NCBI GenBank assembly: GCA_030248135.1
Contig: JASANC010004853.1
Location: 99,045 to 163,044 of the forward strand
Source of the DNA: Theristus sp. LFF4_11
Taxonomy: Eukaryota > Nematoda > Chromadorea > Monhysterida > Xyalidae
Length of the DNA stretch: 64,000 nucleotides
Direction of reading: 5' to 3'
Below the pieces are notes generated by a model. It had not been told where the DNA came from and ran no database searches. It saw nothing but the letters and a program-made list of their open reading frames with translations. Positions within the stretch are counted from its first letter, which is position 1, and each line of letters opens with the position of its first letter. Both the position numbers and the translations under genes were made by a program. This document shows positions 1 to 11,900 of the stretch, in pieces.

Positions 1-1277
1 ACAAAACCTACAACAAGCGTCAATATTAATGCAGTTCGTCGTAGTGACGACACATTTGATAGTAGTTCGAAAAAGATGGACGATAAACACGAATACAGAG
101 GCGTAGAGAGTGAACAAGCGCGCAGCAACGAATGAATGACACACGAAGTTTCTCGAAAGCTCACAATAACGCACGGGACATACAGGGACCGGCGAACGCA
201 CACACACACACACACACACACAAACACAATGACGAAAAGAAAAAATATCAGACGATAGAAAAAAATTTTGAAACAAGGCGGGGTATGGGAGCGACCTGGC
301 GCTGCTGGCTGGCAGCTGCCAAATATAAAATTCGCAGAAACACGCAATTACAAAAAAAACTCAGGGACAATATATCTGTCGTTCAACAATATCTTATCAA
401 ATGGCAGCAAAAAAAATCTGCTGTTGTATACGTTGCAGGTTTTCGGTTTGCGGTTGTCATTTGTTGGACTTTGAACATGAATTCCGATTACAGGTTGCAA
501 ATTTCAGACAAGATTATTTGGACTTTAGATTTGATGTTTTTCATTCTCCAGAACCTGATTGATCTGAATTGATTTTGCTGTTCCAACTGTCAATTCATAT
601 GTCAATTAAAAAACCGAGTTTTATGTTCGTTGCACGGTTGAAACAGTGAACACGTTTGAGACGTTTCTCGAGACACAGACGACTTTCTCGTGGACGTGCA
701 TGCGTTTGTTGACCGTTGTGCAAAAACAAAACAGGTGGATTGACATGTTTGGTTCGGAATCTGATGTTAGTCGTACTTTCAGGGCAAAGTTTGTTCAAGA
801 CTGTCGCTGGGGAGGGGCTGGCGCTCCTGAGAGGTGGAGGCACTTTTAATTACGGAGAAACTCGCGCAGAAAGTGTTGGATGGAGCAACAGAAATTATTT
901 CAGAGTGCAGCTGACAAAGGGATCGTCAACGTGATGACGTAATTTCGTCTCAAGGATGCCCGTTCAAAGATGAGTTGCGACTTGCGTCTGTCAATTAAAG
1001 GGCGAGGTGGCCAAGAGGGCCCAGGAACCGATGAATTTCTGATGCAACTTTTATTCTGTTGAGTGAATTTGTATCCATTTGAAATTCATTGCATACATTT
1101 GGCGTTTCGGTCTCTCCAGTCCATGACGACATCCGCTCATGTCTCAAACATGGCACTGGTGTTTCGTGAAGTTCGTGTTGTAGTTTTTTCTTGAGTTATT
1201 GAAACCGATCCTCCAGTTTTACGTTTGTGTTCACTCGAATTTGGGTGAAGGTAAAAATTGTGTCTGAGAGAGAACCG
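1..1277. other. Upstream spacer, no gene seen
   Basis: No reading frame here shows protein-family similarity or plausible codon use. A (CA)n microsatellite lies at about 198-224 and makes a His/Thr-rich spurious frame. The last part may hold the promoter and 5' UTR of the small gene starting at 1278, but I see no clear TATA box. Confidence 0.5.
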
Positions 1278-2139
1278 ATGACGGCGACGGATGTTGACTC
1301 ACTTGGACATGAAGTAAGTTTGGTGCACTGCGTTTTACCAAGTTATGTCAACCTTGCAAACTTTTTTATTTTATTATCATTTAACTCGAAATCTTCAGGT
1401 GCGAGCTTTCTCATGTGAATTTCCAAAACCGAAAACACAAAATGACTCGTCGAGTTTTGTGCTCCATCCACATCATTGTCATTTGTTTACAGTCCATCTC
1501 GAAAATTTTTTGCAACATGACGTAATGACCAACCAATCAGCACTGACATTTGCTCATGACCAAGCAATCAGCGCCGAGAAGTGCTCATTACTAACCAATC
1601 AGTGCTAAGAATCGCTATGACCAACCAATCAGCTAGTTGCATATATTAGCGAGATGGACTGTACAATGTCCCCAGTTTGCACCTGCACTACAATATCGCA
1701 GGAGCACGACGGCGACTACGACCGGCTGGTCAAGTTGGTCAGTCTCGCCGACAAGCTCGTCGTCGAACGCGAGCAGTGGCACGAGGAGCAGGCGCGACTG
1801 TTGGCCGAAGTGAAGGCGCTGAAGAAGCTGCGTCGTTATCTGATGCAGCCGGCGCGAGCATTGCGCGCCAAGGACAAGGTCGAACAGATCCAATGGCAGC
1901 TGCCAGACGGCTGGCAGACGTGCGTGTCGGAGCCGCTCAACGGGCACCCGTGTCAATGCGTGAACCTGCAGATCGCAGCAGCGTCGAGCAAGAAACAAAA
2001 ACCATCAACGACGGCGCCCGACGCTCATCACTCGCACCACCCGTCGAAGTCGGCGACGACGGCCAAGTCAGCAAAATCCACCGCTCCACCAAAACGATAC
2101 CCGCAGCGGACGACGCAGATCGCGGCGCCGAAACGTTGA
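1278..2139 (+). CDS. Unrecognised small coiled-coil protein, two exons
   Basis: Model: join(1278..1313, 1702..2139), 157 aa. Exon 1 encodes 12 residues ending at a textbook donor (GTAAGT at 1314). Exon 2 follows an acceptor at 1700-1701 in the same phase. Exon 2 is GC-rich against AT-rich flanks and codon-biased, which argues for real coding sequence. The N-terminal half is charged and helix-prone (motif VEREQWHEEQARLLAEVKAL), probably a coiled coil. It is followed by a Trp/Cys-containing stretch and a Lys/Ser/Thr/Pro/His-rich tail. The single intron carries a MITE (1490-1661) ending about 40 bp before the acceptor. I do not recognise the family and assign no function. An ATG also exists just upstream of exon 2 (1654), inside the MITE terminus, and is less likely the start. 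A candidate AATAAA lies at 2527-2532. Confidence 0.6.
1490..1661. mobile_element. Tc1/mariner-type MITE, family B (copy 1)
   Basis: Terminal inverted repeats CAGTCCATCTCG / CGAGATGGACTG are flanked by TA on both sides, the target duplication expected of Tc1/mariner elements. The interior consists of about four diverged repeats of roughly 30 bp, each containing CCAATCAG. It lies in the intron of the small gene. A second copy is at 11437-11577. Confidence 0.85.
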
Positions 2140-2936
2140 GCGATTTTGTTTTGTTCGCTCTATTTTCTACAAAAAATATTGTTTAAAAATATTGTCGGCG
2201 CTATATTGTTTTCTTTGCTAAAATTCAGGGGTTGTATTTTGGATTTTTGGTGGGATGTCGTGTCGTTACAGTTGTTCAATTTTGGAATTTTCTGCAACTT
2301 TTTTGCGCGTTTGATTGAGCGCTTGACTTATTGGTCTGATGGCCAGTCGTTGGACATGCACCGACCACTATGGCATATATGTTGCATATTGTTGCTTTTG
2401 TGCATCGTGATTTGAAACCTGTGGCCCAGCTTCTGTGGTTCTTTTCTGGCGGCACAAACAAAAAACAGTTATAACAACAGCGACTGAAAAACAACGGTAA
2501 CAGAAAAATCCCAGTATATCACAGTCAATAAAGGCTGAAACAAACAGCAATTTCCCAATATACCAAGTTAACAAAAAGCGAAAAATCACATGAGAACAAA
2601 ATGAAAGGAAGCCGTCACACTTCCCAGTCTGAACAACATTCATGTATCACTAAATTAGCTGCCTGCCGTCAACTGCTGAATGCAGAAACGGTGTGTATCA
2701 TTTTTTTGGTTTTGAGACTCAACGCGCGCACAGATAAAGAAGCAGGTCTATGCTTGACGCGGGCATTCAAAATTGGTGAAAGCGGTCCGAGTCCTTGGCT
2801 GTTCGGCTAACTCATTCGGTTCATTTTGAATTGCTGCATCAAGCAGGAAACTGATTCCCTTTCCACGTCTGTAAACGCATCGAGCCGCAGAACCAAAAAA
2901 AGAACAGAACAGACAGTAACACCGCTGTCGCGACCT
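2140..2936. other. Convergent intergenic spacer
   Basis: This spacer separates the stop codons of two convergent genes. It contains a plus-strand AATAAA at 2527-2532 that could end the small gene, and a family-L MITE at about 2706-2900 just downstream of the Ski2 stop. No coding sequence is seen. Confidence 0.5.
2706..2900. mobile_element. Family-L MITE (copy 1)
   Basis: Imperfect terminal inverted repeats of the type TTTTGGTCCCGACACTCAAT enclose the shared core containing GCGGGAATTCAAAATTGG-like sequence and its inverse. It lies 37 bp past the Ski2 stop codon. Confidence 0.65.
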
Positions 2937-5900
2937 TCACTCGGTCGTGTACAGACTTGCTGCAAACACAATGTCCCTCTTGATCGCTGTGCTCGTGTCG
3001 GTCATGCTCTGGTACAGAGCGGTGTCGCCGACCAGTTTCGCGGCGTTACGAACGTCGCGCAGCGTTTCGTCGAGGCGTTGCATGCAGCGCACGATGATGC
3101 CCTCCTGCGCGTCCGTCAGCGTCATGATTTGACTGAACGGCTGAAAAGAAGCGGAAAAAACTTTTTTCCTTCAATGATCGGTTTCGACCAAAATGTTCCC
3201 ACAACGTCATTGCTAAACAATAAGATCCACGCTTTGGTGAAGTTCTTGACCATAGTCGATTGTTGATTAGCTGTGGTAAATCAAACGAATAAGAACTTGA
3301 GCACGCTTGAGTGTACTGCAGTAATTGAAAAATTATTTAGGTATAATGTAAAAAAAGGCTGCAGTGCCGGCGCCACCGACCATGCCGTTCGCCCACTCAT
3401 AGACGACGTTCATCAGTCCGGCGTGCAACTGCAGGGTCACGTCGTCCTCGCGGTCGCGCACGTCGCACGCCACCTGCGTCGTCTGGATGCGACTCGCCAC
3501 CGCGTTTAGACGGTTGTACAGCTGAGAAAAACCGTTGCGGTTGATGAATTTGTGGAAATAATGAAAATCAGGGCTGACATTGGGCTGTTAGTTTGCTGCC
3601 ACTCCTCCTGCCAGCGTGTGCGGTGGTTCCAGCGGTGGAGTGCAACTTTTCTTACATTTTATCCACCGTTTGTTATTTTAATCCTTGCGGGTTTTGCCGT
3701 TCGCAAATCGCAAGGCAAGACTGGACGGCTAGGCAAACAATCAGTTCTGCTCACTTTAGCTTCACTAAATACGGTTCGACTGCAAAGATTGGTGACATTG
3801 AAAGACGAAAAACAAAACGAACCGTTCCTACAAATAAAAACCTTCCTTCAAAAATGTATTGACCAGTTGACGAGAACATGATGCAGAGCTGATGACGAAC
3901 TGTGGGCAGGTTTGCGGACGCAGACTGTTGAATGCAACTGTTCTATGTTCTGCGTCTGTGGCGAGTGGCTAAAACGCATTCAGCCGCAAGACCCACAAGG
4001 AAAACGACAACAATAAACCGGAGAAGAAGCGGAACTGACAACTGTGCGCAGGTTTCCAGACGCTGGCACTGTTAAATGAGACTATACTGGAAGGAAACGC
4101 TTTGAGTCACCAAACCCAAAGGAAAACAACAATAATAATAAAGCGCACATCGTGCAAGTGGTCGGGCAGCTTCGCGTCGCCCTTGTACTGGCACGTGACA
4201 CACGAGAGCATCGCTGCGATCTCCGCCACCGACAGCCGACTGAACGCGTTCTCGAGCATCAGCTCCGTGATCAGCAGCTCCTGGTTGTGCAGCTCGCACG
4301 CGACGCGCCCCTTCAGCTGCACCATGCGCTCGGCGTCGACGTACTGGAGGCGGCGGAGCACCTGACCAGTGCAGAGCGAGTTGCTATCGGGTTTTTTTTG
4401 TCGTCTCTCGCAATGGCCCAGTAGCCATGATAACTTTGGCTAGTCGCAGTATTGTATTGTGCAACATACATATTGTTTGTATGATCTTTTATTTTTGTGC
4501 ATAGATAGATGAATATATTTTGGTGCCAAAACTTAATGCGCGCATAGACAGATAAACAATTTCATGCATGACGCGGGAATTCAAAATTGGCAAAATGATC
4601 CGAGTCCCTTCAGTAGGGCTGAGTCAGTCAGTCAGGGGCTGAGTCAGTCAGTCAGGTGGCTTTGAATTGCCGTATAAAGACTGAAACTAGTTTCCTTTGT
4701 AGGTTTGCACACGCACTGAGTCGCAGGACCTAAAAATTGATGACAGACTTGTCCAAACGTTTCCTCTGAACCGACCGTTCGTTTACTGTCGAACTCCGGC
4801 TTCAGCAGCAAACTGGCAGTCGACAACGAATGCTGCAGGTAGCCGTGCTCATACTCGAGGCGAAGGCTACTGCGCGCCATTCGCAGCTGTGCACAAAGAT
4901 TCGTCAGAAGCTTTGCGTAACCCTTTCGTAAGACTTGACTTCCCCACCCCGCATTCGTTTGAACCACGTATCATTCGGCTGAACTGAACCCGAAAATGTC
5001 GCAAGAAATCATGCAATTACACTGCGACCGATCAGTGTTCCACAACTGGATAATCATCTGCTTTGAGTTTTCACATTCGGACCACAAATCCCGAGATGGG
5101 ACGGGTGCCCCAAGTTTGATTCAGACAAAAACAACCTTCATCCGCCCCTCTTACATGCTGCACAAAGTGCATGCAGTGCACGCACTGGTGCGACTGGAAC
5201 GTCTGCCTAGCGGCGGCGGTCGCCTGGACCAGCTCGTGCAGCTGCATGTCGCCGCTGGTGAAGTCTTGGTGGACGTGCACGACAGGCACTCGGCCGGCGG
5301 CGCCCCAGTGCACGGCGAGACGGTCGAGATCGTGCATCAGCTGCTGGACACTACGGTCGGGCGACGCTGGTCTGAGACGGAGGACAGTTTGCATTTTCAT
5401 TTTAGTTTATTTCGCGAAAGCGCAGGAACTCCGTAAAACTGGACCTCGCCTGCGGGGCAACTCCGAACTGAGAGAGGAGAAGAAAGTGCGCTTTGTATTA
5501 TCATTTTTAGGTTCTGCGATTCAGTGCGTTTGCAAACGTAGAAAGGAAACTAATTTCAATCTTTATGTGACAACTCAAAATAGCTACTAAGTGACCCGAC
5601 CTTACATGTATTTAGGGAACTCGGCTCACTTACTTATCCATTTTGAATTCTCACAACAGACACATAGGCACAGACCTGCAATTGGACGCGCACTTCGTGC
5701 GTTTGTTTGCGACTGTGCAACATTGTTGTGTTATAACAACTGAGCGCACTGTCTTTAGACCATAACTTGATAATGCCTTCTTTTCAAAGCCACCAAACCA
5801 AACCAAACCAAACCTGAACCGCCTCGACCGTTGTTGTTCGCATTGCTGCCTGATCGCATTCACATTGATCTTCATCTGTACGGTCGTCACGCCGTGCAGC

Positions 5901-8900
5901 ACATCGAATGAGACGTCGCAGACCAAACGCTCCACCAGACGCTCGTTGTCGTCGTTGTCGTCGTTGTCGTCGTTGTCGTCATCGTTGGCGTTTCCTAACT
6001 GCCCACCACCACTGCAGTAATAGTACTCGCCATTGTGCTCCATGATGCCCGTCAGCTGGCAGGTCATCTCGTCAAACGACGCCATTTCGCTCGCCAACGA
6101 AGCTGGCGGTTGCGACGACCTCGTCAGGTCCGCTGATTGAGCGTCGAATTTCAGCGCCACTGAGTTGTGCATCACCAGAAATGCGTCCAGTCGACGTTTG
6201 CCCTCCTCAGAGTGGACCTGCGTGGAAGCGTTTCATGGTTGGTTTGGTGGCTTGGTTCTTGGTAAAGCAATGCGCCGATGATTGGCCGCAGTTTGAATAC
6301 ACGAGTCATTTATTGGTCAAAGAAGCACCAGCTGCTGAGCAGCAACGGACAGCATTGCGAACCACGGTAAGAAAGTGAACAACTTTCTGCGGGGGGGGGG
6401 TTAGCTTTAGTGTTTGCACTTTGCTTTGCAAACATCTCTAATGGGACCAGAAGTGTCATTACACAGCAGGCTGAATCCGATTACTTTCACACTCGTATAA
6501 AACAGTTTGAATACGGCAGCTTAGGCAGGTGAGGTTGTGGCAACGCATATGGCACGTGAAAACGAAATTGTAATAAAACTTTTGTTAAATTTCAAATTTC
6601 AATCCAGCAACTTTGCGCATACCGGAAACGAACCTTGCATATGACGGCAGGCAACATGCCCAGGTGTTTCAAATTCAACAGCACCACACGACCAGCAGTG
6701 AGCATTTTATGAACGGCCGTTTGCTCGACGGTTCGATTGAACAACATTCGTTCGCATTGCACATATCTGGCATGGAAAAAACATTCTGAACGCCCGTTTT
6801 TAGCCTTGCTGACATTACGGATTTTGTGGTTTGGTGGAATTTGTGCCTTGAGCTTGAACAACAACCAGCAACGAACGACGTTCACATTTAAATGAACAAT
6901 ATTATCCAGCAACTTAACAAAAAAACCTCCAAAATCACGCCAAGTGTTTTAATATTTTTTTTCGGCTGGTTCTACGACTAAATGCACGCACGGACAGCAA
7001 TTCAGTTTCATTCATGACGTGGCAATTCGATGATGCCCCACGGACCACAAGTCCCTGAGATACACGACCGTAGGTCACTTCGCGTCGGATAGTTCTGAAT
7101 CCGCCGCCTCCACGCATCCGAACACATCGAGTCGCAGAATCAATTTTCGAATTACCGCGCGTCAAGCATGAAAACTGACTGTTTAGCGCCAAGTCGCAGA
7201 ATTGAAAAAAAGACAATGCAGCCGACCTGCACGCATGCGCATCGAACGCGCGCAGCGCCCGTTCCGAGCAGACGGCGCAGTCCGGCCATCGCACCGACGT
7301 GCCATCTTTCCTAAGCCGTTCCAACTCTCGCAGGCGCGTTTTGCGTTCGTCGGCCGAGCGAAGCGCCCGCGACTCCGCGTAGCTCCGCCTCAGCACCTCC
7401 TCGACGCGCAGCTGCTCCACGCGCAGCACGTTCAACAACAGCGAATAGGTGACACGGAAGCGGGAGACCAATTTTGTTGGGGTGCCCTGCGAGGTGGGTG
7501 GAAGGGAAGTGTCCTAGTCTGGCAAGACTGCACCTCGCATTCTACAGTCGAACTCTAAATCATGGGGAATCAGCTGATTGGTTGCGGATTAAGGTAAGCA
7601 TGCTTTCTGTGCAAACCAAACTCCGCCCGCACAGCAATACCTGCACAGAAAGCATGCAAACCGTAATCCCAACCAATCAGCTGATTCCCCATAATTTAGA
7701 GTTCGACTATGGTTATAACAGTACGGTTGCATGGTGCACACACAAACACACACATGGCGTACGATATCACAGTAGCGCGTGCGTGCCATCGAATGAATGC
7801 CCTGCCAGTGTGTTCGTTTGTGCACGGTGCACGCACTGCTCGGTTGTTATGCCAGAGTGCACTGTGTTCAGACTAGGACTTTTTAAAGTTGAAAATTTGT
7901 GAAAGTTTGCGATACAATTGCGCCAGGCTCCATCGTCACGTGACGTGACGGTGACGATCACCCAACGAGGCGCTGATGTGGGTTCATAGACACAAGTCGA
8001 GAGAGGGCACATGCTCAAATGACTGACACGTTGAGAAGTCATTCCACTCTAATGAAGCAAACTGTGCAACAGACCAGCATCATTTTATGCAAATCGGACG
8101 ACTCGGGCAGACGGCCTTGTTTGCAAACGACGATCACGGTGCCTGTCGTGTCAAGGCCACGGCGGCCAGCTCTGGAAAAACAGCCAACAGTTCAGCACAC
8201 TGATCCGCACGATTATTATGATCATTTATTTTGGTCCCGAGACTCAATGCGCTCATAGATAGGTAAACAGTTTCATGCATGACGCGGGAATTCAAAATTG
8301 GCAAAGTGATCCGAGTCCTCTAAATAGGGCGTGAATCACTTAGACGATTTTGAATTGACCCATAGAGATTGAAACCAGTTTCCTTTCCGCGTTTGCACAC
8401 GCATTCAGTTGCAGAACCTAAAAAATTGATAATCAATTGAATGCCGATTCCGACCTGCCAGCCATTTGCGTGTACTCGCCCGGCTGCAAATCGCGCATTT
8501 GTACGCCGTCGTGTTTGCGCGTCGAGTCGAACACCACGGTACGCGCAGGCATGTTCACACCCATTGCAAACGTCTCCGTCGCGAACAGAATCTGCAGACG
8601 AACATTGCGCATTGTGGGTTGTCAAAACAACGGTTGTGATAATTGGTTGGGTGGGTTGTTGCGGATTCCGAGAATTGAAGACGAGATTTTTTTGGTGCGC
8701 TGTGCAGTGCAATGTAGTTAGAGATGAGAGGAATCATGCGGAGAGCTACACTCGCACGTATCTCTCACATCGCAGTTGTGCCTGTGGCTGTTCAAGTTAA
8801 AAAAATTTCATTTTTTGAGAATGTTTTGCTTTGAGAGAAGGTAAACCACCACTACTGTTGCATCGCACGAATTTCTTAGCGTGAAAAAAATGCACCAACA

Positions 8901-11900
8901 TTCCGCCACGAGTTCAAAACGGGCTGACTCAGTGTAATATAAAACTGCCGTGTGTGAGAGGGAGAGGGTACCTGTGTGGTTGCTTTGAATTGAAATCATT
9001 GGTAAACGAATGACTGTTGCCTTCAAACTTGCAACTTTGATCCATCAGTTTCTGAGAAAAAAACAGACATCAATCACTCACACGAACGAATCCTTTCTGA
9101 AACAGCATCTCGACGACTTCTTTCAAGATCGGCAGAATGCCGCTGTGGTGGACGGCGACGCCGCGTTCGCACAAATCTTGCATCATCACAACCTGCGAGG
9201 TTTTTATATCGGTGGTTTTCAGCCGTTCGAATTTCGTAATACCAACGGAAAGCACGTGATGGAAAAATAACTAGGTAGTACTGAAATCTGGAACAGTTAT
9301 ACACGTGGCTGTCCGTTGCACACTGCGCAATTCTCACCACCAATCTCTGACGCTGACCAAGACGCTCAATTCAATCGAGTTGAATCGAGTTGTTGACTAC
9401 TGCAACGAGACAGACAGTTGGAACGTTTTTTTGCCAACTGAACTTCTGGTGTTTTTGATTTGGTTTACAAGTTGAAATCATTAATTACGCCCGAAATACT
9501 GAAAAATTCGACATTTGTGTGCTACTGTATGGCATGAACACGATGACTTGTTCAAAAACCAGTGGAACAAAGATAATCCAGAAAATCCAAAACTTTTATG
9601 GTGCAAAATTTATTGTTCCAACCTGTGGCAACTGGCGGTCGGTTCCTTTTAATCGACTGACGCATTTCTGGAAGAAATTATGAATGCTGCGTTTCTCCAT
9701 TGCTGTCGTCAAGTCGAGCTGAAAAGAACAAGAAAAAACACCAACAAATGTCGGAAAACAACGGTAAGACTTGCGATATATTCAATCAGCATAGCAGGTT
9801 TGAATTACGGAGAATGCAGAATCAGTTTTTCGCGATGAAACGATTCAATCGCAGAAGTTTGTGCACACATATTAAAACTAATAAAATAAAGTTTCGCCAG
9901 CCAGTCCACCAAAACAACTCCAACCGAAGTGAGCATGGCGGCGTTGTTGTCGCAGCGTTGCCTCGAGAACGTGAAGATCACGGCGGGCAGCAGTGTTTGC
10001 GTGTTCAGATGGTCGATCAACGCAATCCACATGTTGCGCTCCTGAACAATTCGCTAGGTTCAAAATCGCTGTTGTTACATGTTGTTGGTGTTGATTTCAC
10101 GAAATGTTCGTGGGGCTTTTCGAAAAACAATACTTTTGATATTGTTACCAAAAATAAAATGCTATAAATCAAACAAAACCTCTCCGGCACAAAACGTGCG
10201 CTGATTGATTGGTTGGAATAAGAATTTAAAAAACTGTGAAAACTGAATGCGAAATGCAGTCTGAAATCAGTTTATTGCACAAACACAACCACAACACACA
10301 CTCATAATTTACTGCTCTATGAGCACAAAGCTCACATTAAAGCGAATTTCATCAGAACCAACATCAGACGCACGATGCACTACTAATCAGCACAGTCGAT
10401 TTAAATACAGTCAATCAGCAAGTTGTGCACAAAACGTGTAACTTAACGCCACAAAACTCACAGTTTTCGGGTTGTTGCCCGATTTGTAGAAATTACCCCC
10501 TGCCCTGCCACGAGCACCCCGCTGAGCAGAGCCACCCCTCGCTCCTGCACCCCTTTGACCTCCACGTTGCCCACCGCCGGCTTGCGGTGCATCCTTGACT
10601 TTGTTGACTGCGTCCATTGCTTTGGTGTACCTGAAAAAGTGTTGTTTTCCCGTTTTCTCACTGGCAAGAATATGAAAAATATCTGTTTCGATTTGGAGAA
10701 CTGGAACAATAGTTTGAGAAGTGCACCCGGCGAACAATTCAGCCCAATTTTTGAGAAGTGTCACGTTCGTACAATTCAGCCCAATCAGCGTTCTGGATTT
10801 CGAATTTGAAAGGCCACGGGATGGGAGCATTTTGCCAGCCGGATTTAGGACAGCCTGCTTTTGTTTTACCCCGATTTTTCGATTTTCAGTTTTCATTGTT
10901 GTCACAAATCTCACTTCCATCCAACATCGACTTCAAAACATTTTTCAGAAAAAGTATTTTGAAAGATCTTCGTATCTACCCGTTCGGCAAGAATTTTCCA
11001 TGCTGATCAACAATTAGAAATCGGTCGTTTTTCGTCTTGCCGTCCTGTCCCGTGTAAAGGAAATGCTCCAATGGTACGGGCCGCTTCGACGTTGAAATCA
11101 CGTGAATGGGCCGGTTTTTGATACGCCTGAACCACAACAGAGGGCAAATGAAAAACAAAAAACCATGGAAAATTATAAAACACACAGAGTACGGTATTCA
11201 CCACAGTGTCACCCTCGTGGCCTGGTGGTAGTGCGTTAGACTAAATACAGTCTGTGCACTCGGGGGGCCCCGGGAACAGAGAAAACTCGATGGGCGCCCT
11301 ACTCAATGGCGTTCTGTACGTTTCTCTGGGTTAGCCCTGGCTAAAAACATCGCCTAAAAATTCCAACAACAAACAACAAGTGAGTCTGCATATGCATCAC
11401 CATGTGTGATAACCAACCAATCAGCTGATAGCCATACAGTCCATCTGGATCATATATGCAACATGGACGTGATGACCAACCAATCAGCGCTGAAAATTGG
11501 TTATGACCAACCAATCAGCGCTGAGAATCTCTATGACCAACCAATCAGCTAGCTGCATATATTAGCGAGACAGACTGTAGTTTACAGTTCGACTGTAATA
11601 ATCGCTTCCAAGAAAGAAACCACGACTCACCCGACCCAATCAGCGAACTCGGTTGAATTTGGCGCAGTCGCACTGAGCATGATGATCTTGACATGACTCG
11701 GTAGCATGATCAACACTTCCTCCCAGACGACGCCCCGCTGAAAATGAGAAAAAAGCTTGCAACTTTTGACGCACTGATGCCTTGGTTGCACAAACACACA
11801 CTAAATTTCGAATTTCGTAGATTTCAATTAAAGAAAATCAAGAAAATCAAAGAAAAGTTGATTGTGACTGTTTTGTTTGCTGTCGTCTATATGTTCGGTG

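Noticed and set aside
132..572. Open frame of 146 codons at the left edge
   Set aside because: It reads through a (CA)n microsatellite, has no protein similarity and no splice context.
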